Origin: Parasulfuritortus sp037439465
GTDB taxonomy: Bacteria > Pseudomonadota > Gammaproteobacteria > Burkholderiales > Thiobacillaceae
Assembly (NCBI GenBank): GCA_037439465.1
Contig: JBBIVX010000005.1
Span: 60,518-124,517, forward strand
Direction of reading: 5' to 3'
DNA length: 64,000 bases
In this document: positions 39,387 through 48,865 of the stretch, one piece after another
Layout of the letters: every line of letters starts with the position of its first letter
Position numbering within the stretch: position 1 is the first letter of the stretch
Translations under genes and position numbers: made by a program
Notes under the pieces: model-generated
Told to the model about the DNA's origin: nothing
The model's input: the letters and a program-made list of their open reading frames with translations, nothing else
Database searches by the model: none

Positions 39387-41099
39387 ATGAAAGCCAAATC
39401 ACTGTTGGTCCTGCTCGGTCTTGCCTCGCTCGCGGCCTGTGCGCAGTCTCCTGTCGCGACTTCTGTCGCCCCGAACGCCACCGCCGGGGCCCAGGAGGCG
39501 CCATCCTCGACCTCGCGGCTGACGGAGCCGCTGCTTTACCGGTTTCTGCTCGGTGAAATCGCCGGCCAGCGCGGCGATTTGTCGCTGTCCGCCGAAGCCT
39601 ACGCCGATCTCGCGCGCCAAACCCGCGACGTGCGTATCGTGCGCCGGGCAATAGAGATCGCCACTTATGCCAGGCAGCCAGGCCGTGCCATCGAGATGGC
39701 GGAACTCTGGGTTGAGCTGGAGCCTGCTTCGCCGGCTGCCCGCCAATCCCTGGGGGCGATGCTGATCGGCGCCGGGCGTTTCGATGAGGCCAGGCCGCAG
39801 TTGGAGGCCATGCTGCGGGCGGAAAAGCGGCCGCTGGCGGATGCCTTTTCGCAGTTGCATGGTCTATTGGCCAGGCATCGCGACAAGAAAGCGATATTCG
39901 ACCTTGTCAAGGAACTGGCGGGCGCCTACCCGGCCTTGCCGGAAGCGCATCTGGCAGTCGCTCAGGCGGCGGTTGGCGCCGGCCTGGACAACCAGGCGCT
40001 GACGGCCCTGGATGAAGGCGCACGGCTGAGCCCAGGTTGGGAGGCGCTGGCCTTGTTGCGTGGACAAGTGTTGAGCCACGGCGGCGATGAGCCGGTGCTG
40101 GCGTATTGGCGGTCTTTCCTTGAGGAATTTCCCAAATCCGAGCGGGTGCGGCTGGCCTATGCCAAACAGTTGGCCAAGGCCGGGCAATATGCCGACGCCC
40201 GGCGCGAATTCGAGACGCTGGTGACGTCGGCCCCGGAAAATCCGGATTTTCGCTTCGCCATCGGGCTCTTGGCGATGCAGATGAATGACCTGGATGCCGC
40301 AGAGAAACACCTGGGCATGGCGCTGGAGCAGGGGTATCACGATGAGGGGCTGATCCAGGTTTATCTGGGGCAGGTGAACGAGGGCCGCCAGCGCTACCAG
40401 AAGGCCCTGGACTGGTACCTCAAGGTCGGTCGCGGCGGACAGTATTTCGAATCCCGGCTGAAGGCCGCCGTGGTCCTCGGCAAATTGTCGCGGGTGGAGG
40501 AAGGCCGCGCCCTGTTGCGCGAGCTGTCGGCAGAAGAGGCCAGCGACCAGACCCTCGTCGTGCAGGCGGAGGCGCAGTTACTGCGCGAGGCGAAACGCTT
40601 CGCTGAGGCCTTTGACCTCTTGCAGCAGGCCCTGGCCAGGTCGCCCGACTCGCCCGAATTGCTCTACGACCGGGCCATGATCGCCGAGAAGCTGAACAAG
40701 CTCGATGTGATGGAGGCGGATTTGCGCCGCCTGATCGTTTTGCGGCCGGAGAATGCGCAGGCCTACAACGCCCTCGGTTATACCCTGGTGGATCGTACTG
40801 ATCGCCTCGACGAGGGGCTGGCTCTATTGGAAAAGGCACTGAAACTGAGTCCTGGCGATCCGTTCATCCTCGACAGCATGGGCTGGGCCTTCTACAGGGG
40901 TAAACGCTTTGATGAGGCGGTGGATTATCTGCAGCGCGCCTTTGCCGCCCGCCCCGATCCCGAGATCGCCGCCCACTTGGGCGAGGCCCTGTGGGCCAAG
41001 GGTGCGCGGGAAGAAGCGCGCAAGGTGTGGCAGGGATCGTTGCGCAACTACCCTGACAACGACACCCTGCGAGAAACCCTGTCCCGCTTTGGAAAGTGA
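39387..41099 (+). CDS. TPR-repeat outer-membrane-type lipoprotein
   Basis: 570 residues from ATG 39387. Lipoprotein signal MKAKSLLVLLGLASLAAC with lipobox LAAC. The rest is a solenoid of about a dozen tetratricopeptide-like repeats; the clearest are AQAYNALGYTLVDRTDRLDEGL and DSMGWAFYRGKRFDEAVDYL near the C terminus. An ATG 21 bases upstream (39366) is an alternative start. It stands before lolB, whose start overlaps its stop (GTGA), so it may serve lipoprotein or envelope assembly. The TPR-lolB-ispE order is usual in betaproteobacteria. Specific partner unknown. Confidence 0.88.
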   Translation: MKAKSLLVLLGLASLAACAQSPVATSVAPNATAGAQEAPSSTSRLTEPLLYRFLLGEIAGQRGDLSLSAEAYADLARQTRDVRIVRRAIEIATYARQPGRAIEMAELWVELEPASPAARQSLGAMLIGAGRFDEARPQLEAMLRAEKRPLADAFSQLHGLLARHRDKKAIFDLVKELAGAYPALPEAHLAVAQAAVGAGLDNQALTALDEGARLSPGWEALALLRGQVLSHGGDEPVLAYWRSFLEEFPKSERVRLAYAKQLAKAGQYADARREFETLVTSAPENPDFRFAIGLLAMQMNDLDAAEKHLGMALEQGYHDEGLIQVYLGQVNEGRQRYQKALDWYLKVGRGGQYFESRLKAAVVLGKLSRVEEGRALLRELSAEEASDQTLVVQAEAQLLREAKRFAEAFDLLQQALARSPDSPELLYDRAMIAEKLNKLDVMEADLRRLIVLRPENAQAYNALGYTLVDRTDRLDEGLALLEKALKLSPGDPFILDSMGWAFYRGKRFDEAVDYLQRAFAARPDPEIAAHLGEALWAKGAREEARKVWQGSLRNYPDNDTLRETLSRFGK

Positions 41100-41707
41100 G
41101 TGATCGCTTGCGCTTCTCGCGCTTTTGTAATGGGTTTCTCGGTCTGGTAATTGTGGGTTTGCTGACGGCCTGCGCACAGTGTCCGTCTGGGCGGGTCGTG
41201 ACTTCCCATGAACATTTCCGCGACCTCCTGCCGCTCGGCCAGTTCAGGCTTGACGGCCGCCTGTCGGTGAAAACGGAGACTCAGTCCTTGTCCGGCGGGG
41301 TGACCTGGCGGCGCGAGGCGGCCGAGGAGGTCGTGCTGCTGTCGGGTCCGCTGGGCCAGGGCGCGGTGGAGATTCGCCGCCAGGAGGGTGGCCTGGTCCT
41401 GCTGGGCGCTGATGGGAGCATCACGCGGGCGGCCAGCGATGAATTGCTGCTGGAGCGGGCGGTGGGCCTGCGGCTGCCCCTGGACGGCCTGGTCTATTGG
41501 CTGGCTGGGCTGCCCCGACCAGGGGAGCCATTCGTAGCCATGCTGGATGCGGCGGGGCGGGTGGCGTCCCTGGAGCAAAACGGCTGGCGACTGGAATACG
41601 ATCGCTATCGCCAGGTGGATGGCCGTGTCCTGCCCGGTCGTTTGTTCGCGCGCCGGGGCGAGGCGGTGGAATTCCGTTTGGTGGTGGACGCCTGGGAGGC
41701 GCGGTGA
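41096..41707 (+). CDS. lolB: Outer-membrane lipoprotein receptor LolB
   Basis: 203 residues. Accepts lipoproteins from LolA and inserts them in the outer membrane. Signal with lipobox LLTAC, then the LolB beta-barrel: QFRLDGRLSVKTETQSLSGGVTW, LGQGAVEIRR and LPLDGLVYWLAGLPRPGEP, all family features. The start is GTG, overlapping the TPR stop. The stop overlaps the ispE start. Divergent sequence overall, but motif and synteny (before ispE) make the call firm. Confidence 0.9.
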   Translation: MSDRLRFSRFCNGFLGLVIVGLLTACAQCPSGRVVTSHEHFRDLLPLGQFRLDGRLSVKTETQSLSGGVTWRREAAEEVVLLSGPLGQGAVEIRRQEGGLVLLGADGSITRAASDELLLERAVGLRLPLDGLVYWLAGLPRPGEPFVAMLDAAGRVASLEQNGWRLEYDRYRQVDGRVLPGRLFARRGEAVEFRLVVDAWEAR

Positions 41708-42543
41708 TCCGGCTGCAGCATGAGTTTCCGGCGCCGGCCAAGCTCAACCTGTTCCTGCATGTGGTGGGGAGGCGGGCGGATGGATACCACCGCCTGCAAA
41801 CACTGTTCCGCTTTCTCGATTATGGTGATCGGCTGGGCGTCACGGTGCGTGCCGATGGCGCGATTCACCTGCTCGATGCGCTCCCCGGCGTGTCCATGGA
41901 AAACAATCTGTGCTACCGCGCTGCCCGGCGGCTGCAACAAGAGACGGGCTGCCGGTTGGGGGCGGACATCGCCCTGGACAAGCGCTTGCCTCTGGGCGGC
42001 GGGCTCGGCGGCGGCAGTTCGGATGCCGCCACGTTGCTCGTGGCGCTCAATCGGCTGTGGAGTCTGGGTTTGCCGCGCGCCGAGTTGCAGCGGTTGGCCC
42101 TCGGTCTCGGCGCCGACGTGCCGGTTTTCGTCTTCGGCCGCAGCGCCTTTGCCGAAGGGGTGGGAGAACGGCTTCAGGCGGTGACGCTGGCGCCGGCCGT
42201 CTATGTGGTGTTGATCCCTCCCGTGCAGGTGGCCACGGCGGAGATTTTTGCGAGTCCGGGATTGACATGGGACACGCCAGAGATGACAATCGCCGCCCTC
42301 TCGGCAGGTTGTGGGCACAACGACCTGGAGCCGGTCGCGGTGGCCGCTTACCCGGTGATCGGCGAATACCTGCACTGGCTCGGACGCTTTGGTGATGCCA
42401 GGATGACCGGGTCGGGGGCCTGTGTGTTCGCGGCCTTTCCCGATCACGCCAGCGCCGCGCAGGTGTACGCGCTGCGCCCGCCGGAGATGAAAGGTTTTGT
42501 GGCAGCGGGCCTCGACGTGCATCCCATGTACGCCCTGGCCTGA
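41704..42543 (+). CDS. ispE: 4-diphosphocytidyl-2-C-methyl-D-erythritol kinase
   Basis: 279 residues, GHMP kinase of the MEP isoprenoid pathway. PAPAKLNLFLHVVGRRADGYHRLQTLF at the N terminus is the family signature; the ATP loop is PLGGGLGGGSSDAATLL; DARMTGSGACVFAAF is the GHMP C-terminal motif. Start GTG 41704 overlaps the lolB stop (GTGA). It is followed nine bases later by tRNA-Gln, which here is likely part of the same transcription unit. Confidence 0.97.
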   Translation: MIRLQHEFPAPAKLNLFLHVVGRRADGYHRLQTLFRFLDYGDRLGVTVRADGAIHLLDALPGVSMENNLCYRAARRLQQETGCRLGADIALDKRLPLGGGLGGGSSDAATLLVALNRLWSLGLPRAELQRLALGLGADVPVFVFGRSAFAEGVGERLQAVTLAPAVYVVLIPPVQVATAEIFASPGLTWDTPEMTIAALSAGCGHNDLEPVAVAAYPVIGEYLHWLGRFGDARMTGSGACVFAAFPDHASAAQVYALRPPEMKGFVAAGLDVHPMYALA

Positions 42544-42552
42544 CCGTCCGCT

Positions 42553-42627
42553 TGGGGAGTCGCCAAGTGGTAAGGCACCGGATTTTGATTCCGGCATTCG
42601 TAGGTTCGATCCCTACCTCCCCAGCCA
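42553..42627 (+). tRNA. tRNA-Gln (anticodon TTG)
   Basis: 75-base cloverleaf with encoded CCA. Acceptor TGGGGAG/CTCCCCA, anticodon stem CCGGA/TCCGG with loop TTTTGAT (TTG), T-arm TAGGTTCGATCCCTA. U1-A72 is the usual feature of bacterial tRNA-Gln. It sits in the ispE-prs spacer. Confidence 0.97.
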
Positions 42628-42634
42628 TAACGTC

Positions 42635-42665
42635 AAGCGTGTAGCGGGGCTGCACGCTTTTTTGT
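42635..42665 (+). terminator. Intrinsic terminator after tRNA-Gln
   Basis: A ten-pair stem starting AAGCGTG, with a CGGGG loop and one G-T pair, followed by TTTT-G-TTTT. Ends the ispE-tRNA transcript just before the prs ribosome site. Confidence 0.85.
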
Positions 42666-42699
42666 TTTGCCGTAAGGCTTTTTGCACGCAGGAAGACCT

Positions 42700-43650
42700 G
42701 TGGCCTATGACAGCTTGATGGTGTTTACCGGCAACGCGAATCCCAAGCTTGCCGAGCGCGTGGCGCGCCGCTTGAGCATTCGCCTGGGCCGGGCCGCCGT
42801 GAGCCGCTTCTCCGATGGCGAGGTGGCGGTGGAGATATTGGAGAACGTGCGCGGCAAGGATGTGTTCGTGCTCCAGTCCACTTGCGCGCCCACCAATGAC
42901 AACCTGATGGAGGTGATGCTGATGGTGGACGCCCTGCGCCGCGCCTCCGCCGGTCGCATCACCGCGGCGATTCCCTATTTCGGCTATTCCCGCCAGGATC
43001 GCCGGGTGCGCTCGGCGCGGGTGCCGATCACCGCCCGCGTGGTGGCCGACATGCTGACCACGGTGGGCGTGAATCGGTTGCTGACCATGGATCTGCATTC
43101 GGACCAGATACAGGGTTTCTTCGACATGCCGGTGGATAACATTTATTCCACGCCGATATTGCTGGGCGACATCTGGAAACAGAACCATGCCAATCTGATT
43201 GTGGTTTCGCCCGATGTCGGCGGCGTTGTGCGGGCGCGGGCGGTGGCCAAACGGCTGGATTGCGATCTCGCCATCATCGACAAGCGCCGGCCGCGGCCCA
43301 ACGTGGCCAAGGTGATGCACATCATTGGCGAGGTTAAGGATCGCACCTGCATCATCATGGACGACATGGTGGACACTGCAAATACCCTGTGCGAGGCGGC
43401 CGCCGCACTCAAGGAGCGCGGCGCCAGCCAGGTCATGGCTTATATCACCCACCCGGTGCTGTCCGGCAGCGCGATCGAACGCATAGCCGATTCCGAGCTC
43501 GACGAGTTGGTGGTGACCGACACCATCCCGCTGCGCGAAAACGCCGCGCACTGCCCAAAAATCCGCCAGGTGTCGGTGGCAGAACTGCTGGCGGAGACCA
43601 TTCGCCGCATCAGCAACGAGGATTCGGTGAGTTCCTTGTTCGTGGAATGA
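42700..43650 (+). CDS. prs: Ribose-phosphate pyrophosphokinase
   Basis: 316 residues. Makes PRPP from ribose-5-phosphate and ATP. MVFTGNANPKLAERVA, FSDGEVAVEI, ITAAIPYFGYSRQDRR, TMDLHSDQIQGFFD and the PRPP loop CIIMDDMVDTANTL are all diagnostic. Start GTG at 42700 (GTG-GCC-TAT, reading MAYDSLMVF) preceded by AGGA matches betaproteobacterial homologues; an ATG six codons later (42718) is the less likely alternative. prs-rplY-pth-ychF follow in the conserved order. Confidence 0.97.
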   Translation: MAYDSLMVFTGNANPKLAERVARRLSIRLGRAAVSRFSDGEVAVEILENVRGKDVFVLQSTCAPTNDNLMEVMLMVDALRRASAGRITAAIPYFGYSRQDRRVRSARVPITARVVADMLTTVGVNRLLTMDLHSDQIQGFFDMPVDNIYSTPILLGDIWKQNHANLIVVSPDVGGVVRARAVAKRLDCDLAIIDKRRPRPNVAKVMHIIGEVKDRTCIIMDDMVDTANTLCEAAAALKERGASQVMAYITHPVLSGSAIERIADSELDELVVTDTIPLRENAAHCPKIRQVSVAELLAETIRRISNEDSVSSLFVE

Positions 43651-43744
43651 GATTTCTGGAAAGGCTTGACGCTGTTGCGTAACGCCGTTGCCGTAGTAGC
43701 CCCGCCTGGTCGCGGGCGGTTTATTGTTAATTGGAGAATGAATC

Positions 43745-44389
43745 ATGCCTATTGAGATCAAAGCCACCAAGCGTGACGGACAAGGTTCGGGTGCGAGCCG
43801 CCGCCTGCGTCGCGCCGGCCGGGTGCCCGGCATCGTCTACGGCGGGGGCCAGGGGCCTCAGGCCATCGACTTGGAGCATAAGGCGCTGATGTTGAGCCTG
43901 CGTCAGGAAACCTTCCATTCGTCCATCCTTAGCCTCGTCCTGGATGGCGAAAAACAGTCTGTCCTGCTCAAAGACGTGCAGGCACATCCCTACAAGCCGC
44001 AAATACTGCATATTGATTTCCAGCGGGTGGATGCTACTCACAAGGTCCACATGAAGGTGCCGCTGCACTTCTTGAATGCCGACATCTGCCCGGGCGTGAA
44101 GTTGGAGGGCGGCGTCGTCAGTCACGTGATGACCGACGTCGAGGTGAGCTGTCTGCCGGCTGATCTGCCCGAATTCGTCGTGGTGGACCTGAAGGAACTG
44201 GCCATCGGCAGTTCTCTGCGCCTCTCTCACCTGGTGCTGCCGGAAGGGGTGGAATCCGTTCTGCTGCAACGTGGCGAGGATCCCACCGTGGTCACCGTGC
44301 TCGGCACCAAGGAGGAAGAGGCCGAGGCCGTGGAGGAAACCAAACCGGCCGCGGAGGGCGGCGACACAGGTGCGGCCCCGACGGCCTGA
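43745..44389 (+). CDS. rplY: 50S ribosomal protein bL25, long (CTC/TL5) form
   Basis: 214 residues. An N-terminal L25 domain (residues ~1-90; GASRRLRRAGRVPGIVYGG, VLLKDVQAHPYKPQILHIDFQ) binds 5S rRNA. The C-terminal CTC-type beta domain (about 95-190) is followed by an acidic tail (EEEAEAVEETKPAAEGGDTG). It matches the general stress protein CTC form, not the short 94-residue E. coli form. TTGGAG lies ahead of the ATG. Between prs and pth. Confidence 0.97.
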   Translation: MPIEIKATKRDGQGSGASRRLRRAGRVPGIVYGGGQGPQAIDLEHKALMLSLRQETFHSSILSLVLDGEKQSVLLKDVQAHPYKPQILHIDFQRVDATHKVHMKVPLHFLNADICPGVKLEGGVVSHVMTDVEVSCLPADLPEFVVVDLKELAIGSSLRLSHLVLPEGVESVLLQRGEDPTVVTVLGTKEEEAEAVEETKPAAEGGDTGAAPTA

Positions 44390-44398
44390 CCTGTTTCA

Positions 44399-44997
44399 AT
44401 GTCGGTCGCCCCGCGCCTAGTCGTCGGCCTCGGCAACCCCGGCGTCGAATATACCGAAACCCGGCACAACGCCGGGTTTCGGTTTTGTGAGCGTCTGGCC
44501 GGGGCGCTCGGCGTCGGCTTTACCCGAGAAGCGCGCTTTCACGGCTTGGTCGCCCAAGCCAGAGAGGCCGGAGTCTGGCTGCTATTGCCGCAGACCTTCA
44601 TGAACCGCTCCGGGCAGTCGGTGGCGGCGCTGGCGCGTTTTTACCGCATCACGCCGGCGCAGATCCTGGTGGTGCATGACGAGCTTGATCTTCCTCCCGG
44701 TCTGATGCGGCTGAAATTCGGTGGCGGCCTGGGTGGTCACAACGGCCTCAAGGACATAACCGCTCATCTCGGCACGCAGGACTTCTGGCGGCTGCGTATT
44801 GGCATCGGCCACCCAGGCGAGCGCAATGAGGTGGTGAGTTACGTCCTCAAGCCGGCCTGCCCGGCGGAGCAAGATGAGATCGACGCCGCCATCGAACGCG
44901 GCCTGGAGCTGTGGCCCCTGATCTTGGCGGCGGAGTGGAACGCCGCCATGCAGCGGGCCAATGCCAGGGCGGCTAACCCAAAACAGGAACGCATGCG

Positions 44998-45001
<4 letters not shown>
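44399..45001 (+). CDS. pth: Peptidyl-tRNA hydrolase
   Basis: 200 residues. Recycles peptidyl-tRNA released from stalled ribosomes. VVGLGNPGVEYTETRHNAGF carries the catalytic His in TRHNAG; QTFMNRSGQSV and VVHDELDLPPG carry the Asn and Asp; GGHNGLKDI follows. The ATG is nine bases after rplY. Length and motif order are normal. Its stop overlaps the ychF start by ATGA. Confidence 0.97.
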
Positions 45002-46079
<1,078 letters not shown>

Positions 46080-46083
<4 letters not shown>

Positions 46084-46108
46084 CAATCCACTCGCCGGCA
46101 AGCATAAT
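46080..46108 (+). promoter_or_regulatory. Strong sigma70 promoter of the tRNA-Tyr-Gly-Thr-tuf unit
   Basis: TTGACA (46080-46085, consensus) and CATAAT (46103-46108, five of six) with the optimal 17-base spacing, then a GCGCGC discriminator typical of stringent rRNA/tRNA promoters. The -35 box overlaps the ychF TGA. tRNA-Tyr starts 14 bases after the -10. Confidence 0.8.
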
Positions 46109-46121
46109 CGCGCGCTTTCCC

Positions 46122-46206
<85 letters not shown>

Positions 46207-46248
46207 GTTTCGTGGAGTTGCTCCAGCGGACGGGCGACGGGTTCATGA

Positions 46249-46322
<74 letters not shown>

Positions 46323-46356
46323 GTCGGCATTTGATATTGATGTTGTCAAGGGTTCG

Positions 46357-46431
<75 letters not shown>

Positions 46432-46486
46432 GGGTTTTTGTTATTTTTGTGGGTTTATTCGTTATCTAGTGTGTGAGGGGTGAACG

Positions 46487-47677
46487 ATGGCCAAGGAAAA
46501 GTTTGAGCGGACGAAGCCGCACGTAAACGTGGGCACGATTGGGCACGTGGACCATGGCAAGACCACGTTGACGGCGGCGATCACGACGATTCTGTCGAGG
46601 AAGTTCGGTGGGGCGGCGAAGAAGTACGACGAGATTGACTCGGCGCCGGAAGAGAAGGCGCGGGGCATCACCATCAACACGGCGCACGTCGAATACGAGA
46701 CGGCCAACCGGCACTATGCGCACGTGGACTGTCCGGGCCACGCGGACTATGTGAAGAACATGATCACCGGCGCGGCGCAGATGGACGGCGCCATACTGGT
46801 GGTTTCGGCGGCGGACGGTCCGATGCCGCAGACGCGCGAGCACATTCTGCTGGCGCGGCAGGTGGGCGTTCCCTACATCATCGTTTACATGAACAAGGCC
46901 GACATGGTCGACGACCCCGAGCTTCTGGAGCTGGTCGAGATGGAAGTGCGCGAGCTTCTGTCCAAGTACGACTTTCCCGGCGACGACATTCCCATCATCA
47001 CCGGCAGCGCGCTCAAGGCCCTGGAAGGCGACCAATCCGAGATTGGCGAGCCCAGCATTTTCAAGCTGGCCGACGCGCTGGACAGCTACATCCCGGCGCC
47101 GGAACGGGCGATCGACAAGCCCTTCCTGATGCCGATTGAAGACGTTTTCTCCATCTCCGGCCGCGGCACGGTGGTGACGGGGCGGGTCGAGCGAGGCGTG
47201 ATCAAGGTGGGTGAAGAAATCGAGATCGTTGGCATCAAGCCGACGATGAAGACCATCTGCACGGGCGTCGAGATGTTCCGCAAGCTGCTCGATCAAGGCC
47301 AGGCGGGCGACAACGTCGGGGTGCTGCTGCGCGGCACCAAGCGGGAAGAAGTCGAGCGCGGCCAAGTGCTGGCCAAGCCGGGCAGCATCACGCCGCACAC
47401 CAAGTTCACGGCCGAGATTTATGTGCTCTCCAAGGAAGAAGGAGGGCGGCACACGCCGTTCTTCAACGGTTACCGGCCGCAGTTCTACTTCCGGACGACG
47501 GACGTGACGGGGTCGATCGACCTGCCGGCGGGGACCGAGATGGTGATGCCGGGTGACAACATCAGCATCACGGTGGCGCTGATAGCGCCGATCGCCATGG
47601 AAGAGGGCCTGCGCTTCGCCATTCGCGAAGGCGGCCGCACCGTCGGCGCCGGCGTCGTCGCCAAGGTTATAGAGTAA
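46487..47677 (+). CDS. tuf: Elongation factor Tu, copy 1
   Basis: 396 residues. Delivers aminoacyl-tRNA to the ribosome as a GTP complex. G1 GHVDHGKTTL, switch I RGITINTAH, G3 DCPGHADYVKNM, G4 NKAD (MNKADMVDD), G5 GSALKAL; domains II (about 205-295) and III follow. It reads base for base the same as the copy at 62810-64000. Codon choice is odd for such a highly expressed gene: many GCG, ACG, TCG and GGG codons instead of the GCC/ACC preferred by neighbouring ribosomal genes. GAGGGG precedes the ATG. tRNA-linked copy, equivalent to tufB by position. Confidence 0.98.
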   Translation: MAKEKFERTKPHVNVGTIGHVDHGKTTLTAAITTILSRKFGGAAKKYDEIDSAPEEKARGITINTAHVEYETANRHYAHVDCPGHADYVKNMITGAAQMDGAILVVSAADGPMPQTREHILLARQVGVPYIIVYMNKADMVDDPELLELVEMEVRELLSKYDFPGDDIPIITGSALKALEGDQSEIGEPSIFKLADALDSYIPAPERAIDKPFLMPIEDVFSISGRGTVVTGRVERGVIKVGEEIEIVGIKPTMKTICTGVEMFRKLLDQGQAGDNVGVLLRGTKREEVERGQVLAKPGSITPHTKFTAEIYVLSKEEGGRHTPFFNGYRPQFYFRTTDVTGSIDLPAGTEMVMPGDNISITVALIAPIAMEEGLRFAIREGGRTVGAGVVAKVIE

Positions 47678-47721
47678 CGGAGTCATCGAGTAAGGACGCA
47701 TCCCTAAAGGTGCAAAAACGG

Positions 47722-47746
47722 GGCGCCCCCGCGCGGGGCGCCTTGG
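47722..47746 (+). terminator. Hairpin after tuf copy 1, weak terminator candidate
   Basis: GGCGCCCC/GGGGCGCC 8-bp stem with CGCGC loop, then TTGG. No real U-tract, so it may only attenuate, letting transcription continue to tRNA-Trp and secE. Confidence 0.4.
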
Positions 47747-47758
47747 TGTCTCTGCCGC

Positions 47759-47834
47759 AGGGGCATAGCTCAATTGGCAGAGCGTCGGTCTCCAAAACCG
47801 AAGGTTGGGGGTTCGATTCCCTCTGCCCCTGCCA
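47759..47834 (+). tRNA. tRNA-Trp (anticodon CCA)
   Basis: 76-base tRNA with encoded CCA. Acceptor AGGGGCA/TGCCCCT, anticodon stem TCGGT/ACCGA with loop CTCCAAA (CCA), T-arm GGGGGTTCGATTCCCTC. It sits between tuf and secE, its usual proteobacterial place. Confidence 0.97.
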
Positions 47835-47857
47835 CGAACTAACGACAAGCGATCGAC

Positions 47858-48205
47858 ATGGCCGATAAGATCAAACTCTCCATTGCCCTGCTGCTGGTGG
47901 CCCTGGGGATTGCCGGGTTTTACCTGTTGTCCGAAAGCCCGACCGTGCTGCGGGTGGTTTCCGTGCTGGCAGGTCTGGGTTTGGCGGCGGCGGTGGCCTA
48001 TTTTACCGTGCCAGGCAAGGCCTTTCATGCCTTCAGCCAGGAGTCCGTGGCCGAGGCGCGCAAGGTGGTCTGGCCCACACGCAGGGAAACCATGCAGATG
48101 ACCGGTATCGTCATTTTGTTTGCCGTTGTCATGGCGATCTTTCTGTGGATGGCGGATAGCGTGTTGTTTTGGCTGGTCAAGCTGGTCATGGGCAGGAGCG
48201 AGTGA
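47858..48205 (+). CDS. secE: Protein translocase subunit SecE
   Basis: 115 residues, inner membrane part of SecYEG. Three predicted helices (about 6-25, 30-50 and 84-110), the E. coli-like long form. The conserved cytoplasmic ESVAEARKVVWPTRRETMQMTG segment clamps SecY. Starts 23 bases after tRNA-Trp and shares one base with nusG (TGATG). No distinct ribosome site is needed to recognise the start MADKIKLS. Confidence 0.95.
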   Translation: MADKIKLSIALLLVALGIAGFYLLSESPTVLRVVSVLAGLGLAAAVAYFTVPGKAFHAFSQESVAEARKVVWPTRRETMQMTGIVILFAVVMAIFLWMADSVLFWLVKLVMGRSE

Positions 48206-48738
48206 TGGCGATGCAATGGTTTGTGGTCCATGCCTATTCCGGTTTTGAGAAAAGCGTGTTGCGGGCGCTGAAGGAACGCATTGAACGCGCCGGCATGCAG
48301 GGGCAATTCGGCGAGATCATGGTGCCCATGGAGGAGGTCGTCGAGATGAAGGGCGGCCACAAGAGCATCACCGAGCGCAAGTTTTTTCCGGGCTATGTCC
48401 TGGTGCAGATGGAAATGAATGATGCCACCTGGCACTTGGTCAAAAGCACCCCCAAGGTGACTGGCTTCGTCGGTGGCACGGCCACCAAGCCGGCGCCGAT
48501 CACCGAGCGCGAGGTCCAGTCCATCATGCAAAAGATGCAGGAGGGGGTGGAGAAGCCCAGGCCCAAGGTGACCTTCGAGGTGGGGGAAATGGTGCGGGTC
48601 ACCGATGGTCCCTTCAACGACTTCAACGGCATGGTCGAGGACGTCAACTACGAGAAGAGCAAGATGCGGGTTTCGGTCACCATCTTTGGTCGGCCGACGC
48701 CTGTCGAGCTGGATTTCTCCCAAGTGGAGAAGGCTTAA
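48205..48738 (+). CDS. nusG: Transcription termination/antitermination factor NusG
   Basis: 177 residues. The NGN domain opens MQWFVVHAYSGFEKSVLRALKERIERAG and contains ERKFFPGYVLVQME, which binds the beta' clamp helices. The C-terminal KOW domain (about 120-177; FEVGEMVRVTDGPFNDFNGMVEDVNYEKSKMRVSVTIFGR) binds Rho or S10. ATG at 48205 overlaps the secE stop by one base; an in-frame ATG two codons later is an alternative. Confidence 0.97.
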   Translation: MAMQWFVVHAYSGFEKSVLRALKERIERAGMQGQFGEIMVPMEEVVEMKGGHKSITERKFFPGYVLVQMEMNDATWHLVKSTPKVTGFVGGTATKPAPITEREVQSIMQKMQEGVEKPRPKVTFEVGEMVRVTDGPFNDFNGMVEDVNYEKSKMRVSVTIFGRPTPVELDFSQVEKA

Positions 48739-48741
48739 GCG

Positions 48742-48809
48742 CGGTGACAAGGTAACAGGTGAGATGGCGACAAACGGGTTTGTCGCTTGATCACTTTTAC
48801 CCCTCACCG
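48742..48809. repeat. Long imperfect hairpin of GGTGA-type units between nusG and rplK
   Basis: The inner stem GCGACAAA/TTTGTCGC (8 bp, 48767-48774 with 48779-48786) has a CGGG loop. Outward, GTGA/TCAC, GGTAA/TTACC and CGGTGA/TCACCG segments pair in order. The arms therefore consist of reiterated G(G)TGA units, the same style as the hairpin before dcd (7030-7080). It has no U-tract. Confidence 0.7.
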
Positions 48810-48865
48810 GTTTTATTGGGGAGAGACCGTGAGTCTCGTTCGCACCCGTCATAGAGGAGCTGTAA

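Noticed and set aside
46466..48028. 520-codon minus-strand frame running across tuf and tRNA-Trp
   Set aside because: It passes through a tRNA gene in antisense (typical GNRTPNLRF-type false peptide) and mirrors tuf; a near-identical shadow lies opposite the second tuf.
48811..48862. L1-binding autoregulatory site in the rplK leader
   Set aside because: A small GAGAC/GTCTC hairpin is present, but I could not match the bulge and loop consensus of L1 sites with confidence.
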